Shown: one piece after another, positions 35,416-35,492 of the stretch | Position numbering within the stretch: position 1 is the first letter of the stretch | Layout of the letters: every line of letters starts with the position of its first letter | Assembly: GCF_020884795.1 (NCBI RefSeq) | Contig: NZ_BBZF01000016.1 | Span: 327,068 to 362,559 of the forward strand | Length of the DNA stretch: 35,492 bases | From: Micromonospora okii | GTDB lineage: Bacteria; Actinomycetota; Actinomycetes; Mycobacteriales; Micromonosporaceae | Direction of reading: 5' to 3' | Made by a program: the position numbers and the translations under genes | The notes under the pieces: model-generated | What the model was told of the DNA's origin: nothing | Database searches by the model: none | The model's input: the letters and a program-made list of their open reading frames with translations, nothing else

Positions 35416-35492
35416 CCCGCGCACAGCTCTGATCCGCGCGCATCTCCGCCCCGAGATCGTGCAACTTCAGGGAAAGTGTGGCTATCTCGCGC

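Overview
The window is about 35 kb of very GC-rich DNA with strong G/C bias at third codon positions, many GTG starts, TAnnnT-type -10 elements and several apparently leaderless genes. WhiB7, mycoredoxin, UvrD2 with an HRDC domain, paired XRE-DUF5753/DUF397 genes and a UPF0182 protein point to an actinomycete. Micromonospora or a close relative is my inference from overall style. No IS element, prophage or CRISPR array is visible.

The backbone resembles the Mycobacterium tuberculosis Rv3193c-Rv3202c neighbourhood, recalled from established knowledge. It comprises an AdnB-like helicase-nuclease (partial), nudC, mycoredoxin, uvrD2, whiB7, an ABC1-family kinase, a DUF2342 zincin, a PDZ/Lon-type protease and a UPF0182 membrane protein. 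Other modules sit within this backbone.

Layout: (1) 1-1.9 kb, 3' end of the AdnB-like gene. (2) 1.9-4.4 kb, cspA, a DEAD-box RNA helicase whose Shine-Dalgarno sequence lies in an 11-bp hairpin, and a small membrane protein. (3) 4.4-8.9 kb, a sulfonate-utilisation locus: ssuA-ssuB-ssuC and an Rrf2 regulator on the minus strand, and a divergent ssuD-like monooxygenase, with two near-identical dyads between them. (4) 8.9-12.6 kb, two M16 peptidase genes and nudC, overlapping by 4 bp at each junction. (5) 12.6-16.1 kb, an XRE-DUF5753/DUF397 pair and an MFS transporter. (6) 16.1-19.8 kb, mycoredoxin, uvrD2 and whiB7, the last behind a leader ORF and a textbook terminator/antiterminator. (7) 19.8-22.8 kb, an ABC1 kinase, a ThiF-like protein and a small zinc-ribbon protein, with three evenly phased DnaA-box-like sites. 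(8) 22.8-24.4 kb, a YgjP-like metallopeptidase and a repeat-rich spacer. (9) 24.4-30.7 kb, a DUF2064-like protein, the zincin, the PDZ protease and UPF0182. (10) 30.7-31.1 kb, two identical initiator tRNA genes, each with its own terminator. (11) 31.1-35.4 kb, a small membrane protein, an orphan sugar-type binding lipoprotein, purC, a small conserved protein and a second XRE-DUF5753/DUF397 pair.

The strongest leads are regulatory: the hairpin on the RNA-helicase ribosome-binding site, the whiB7 attenuator, the dyads of the sulfonate locus, the matched +1 dyads of the two XRE/DUF397 modules, the phased DnaA-like boxes, and a twice-repeated 23-bp-stem hairpin element. I did not find an unmistakably new enzymatic system.
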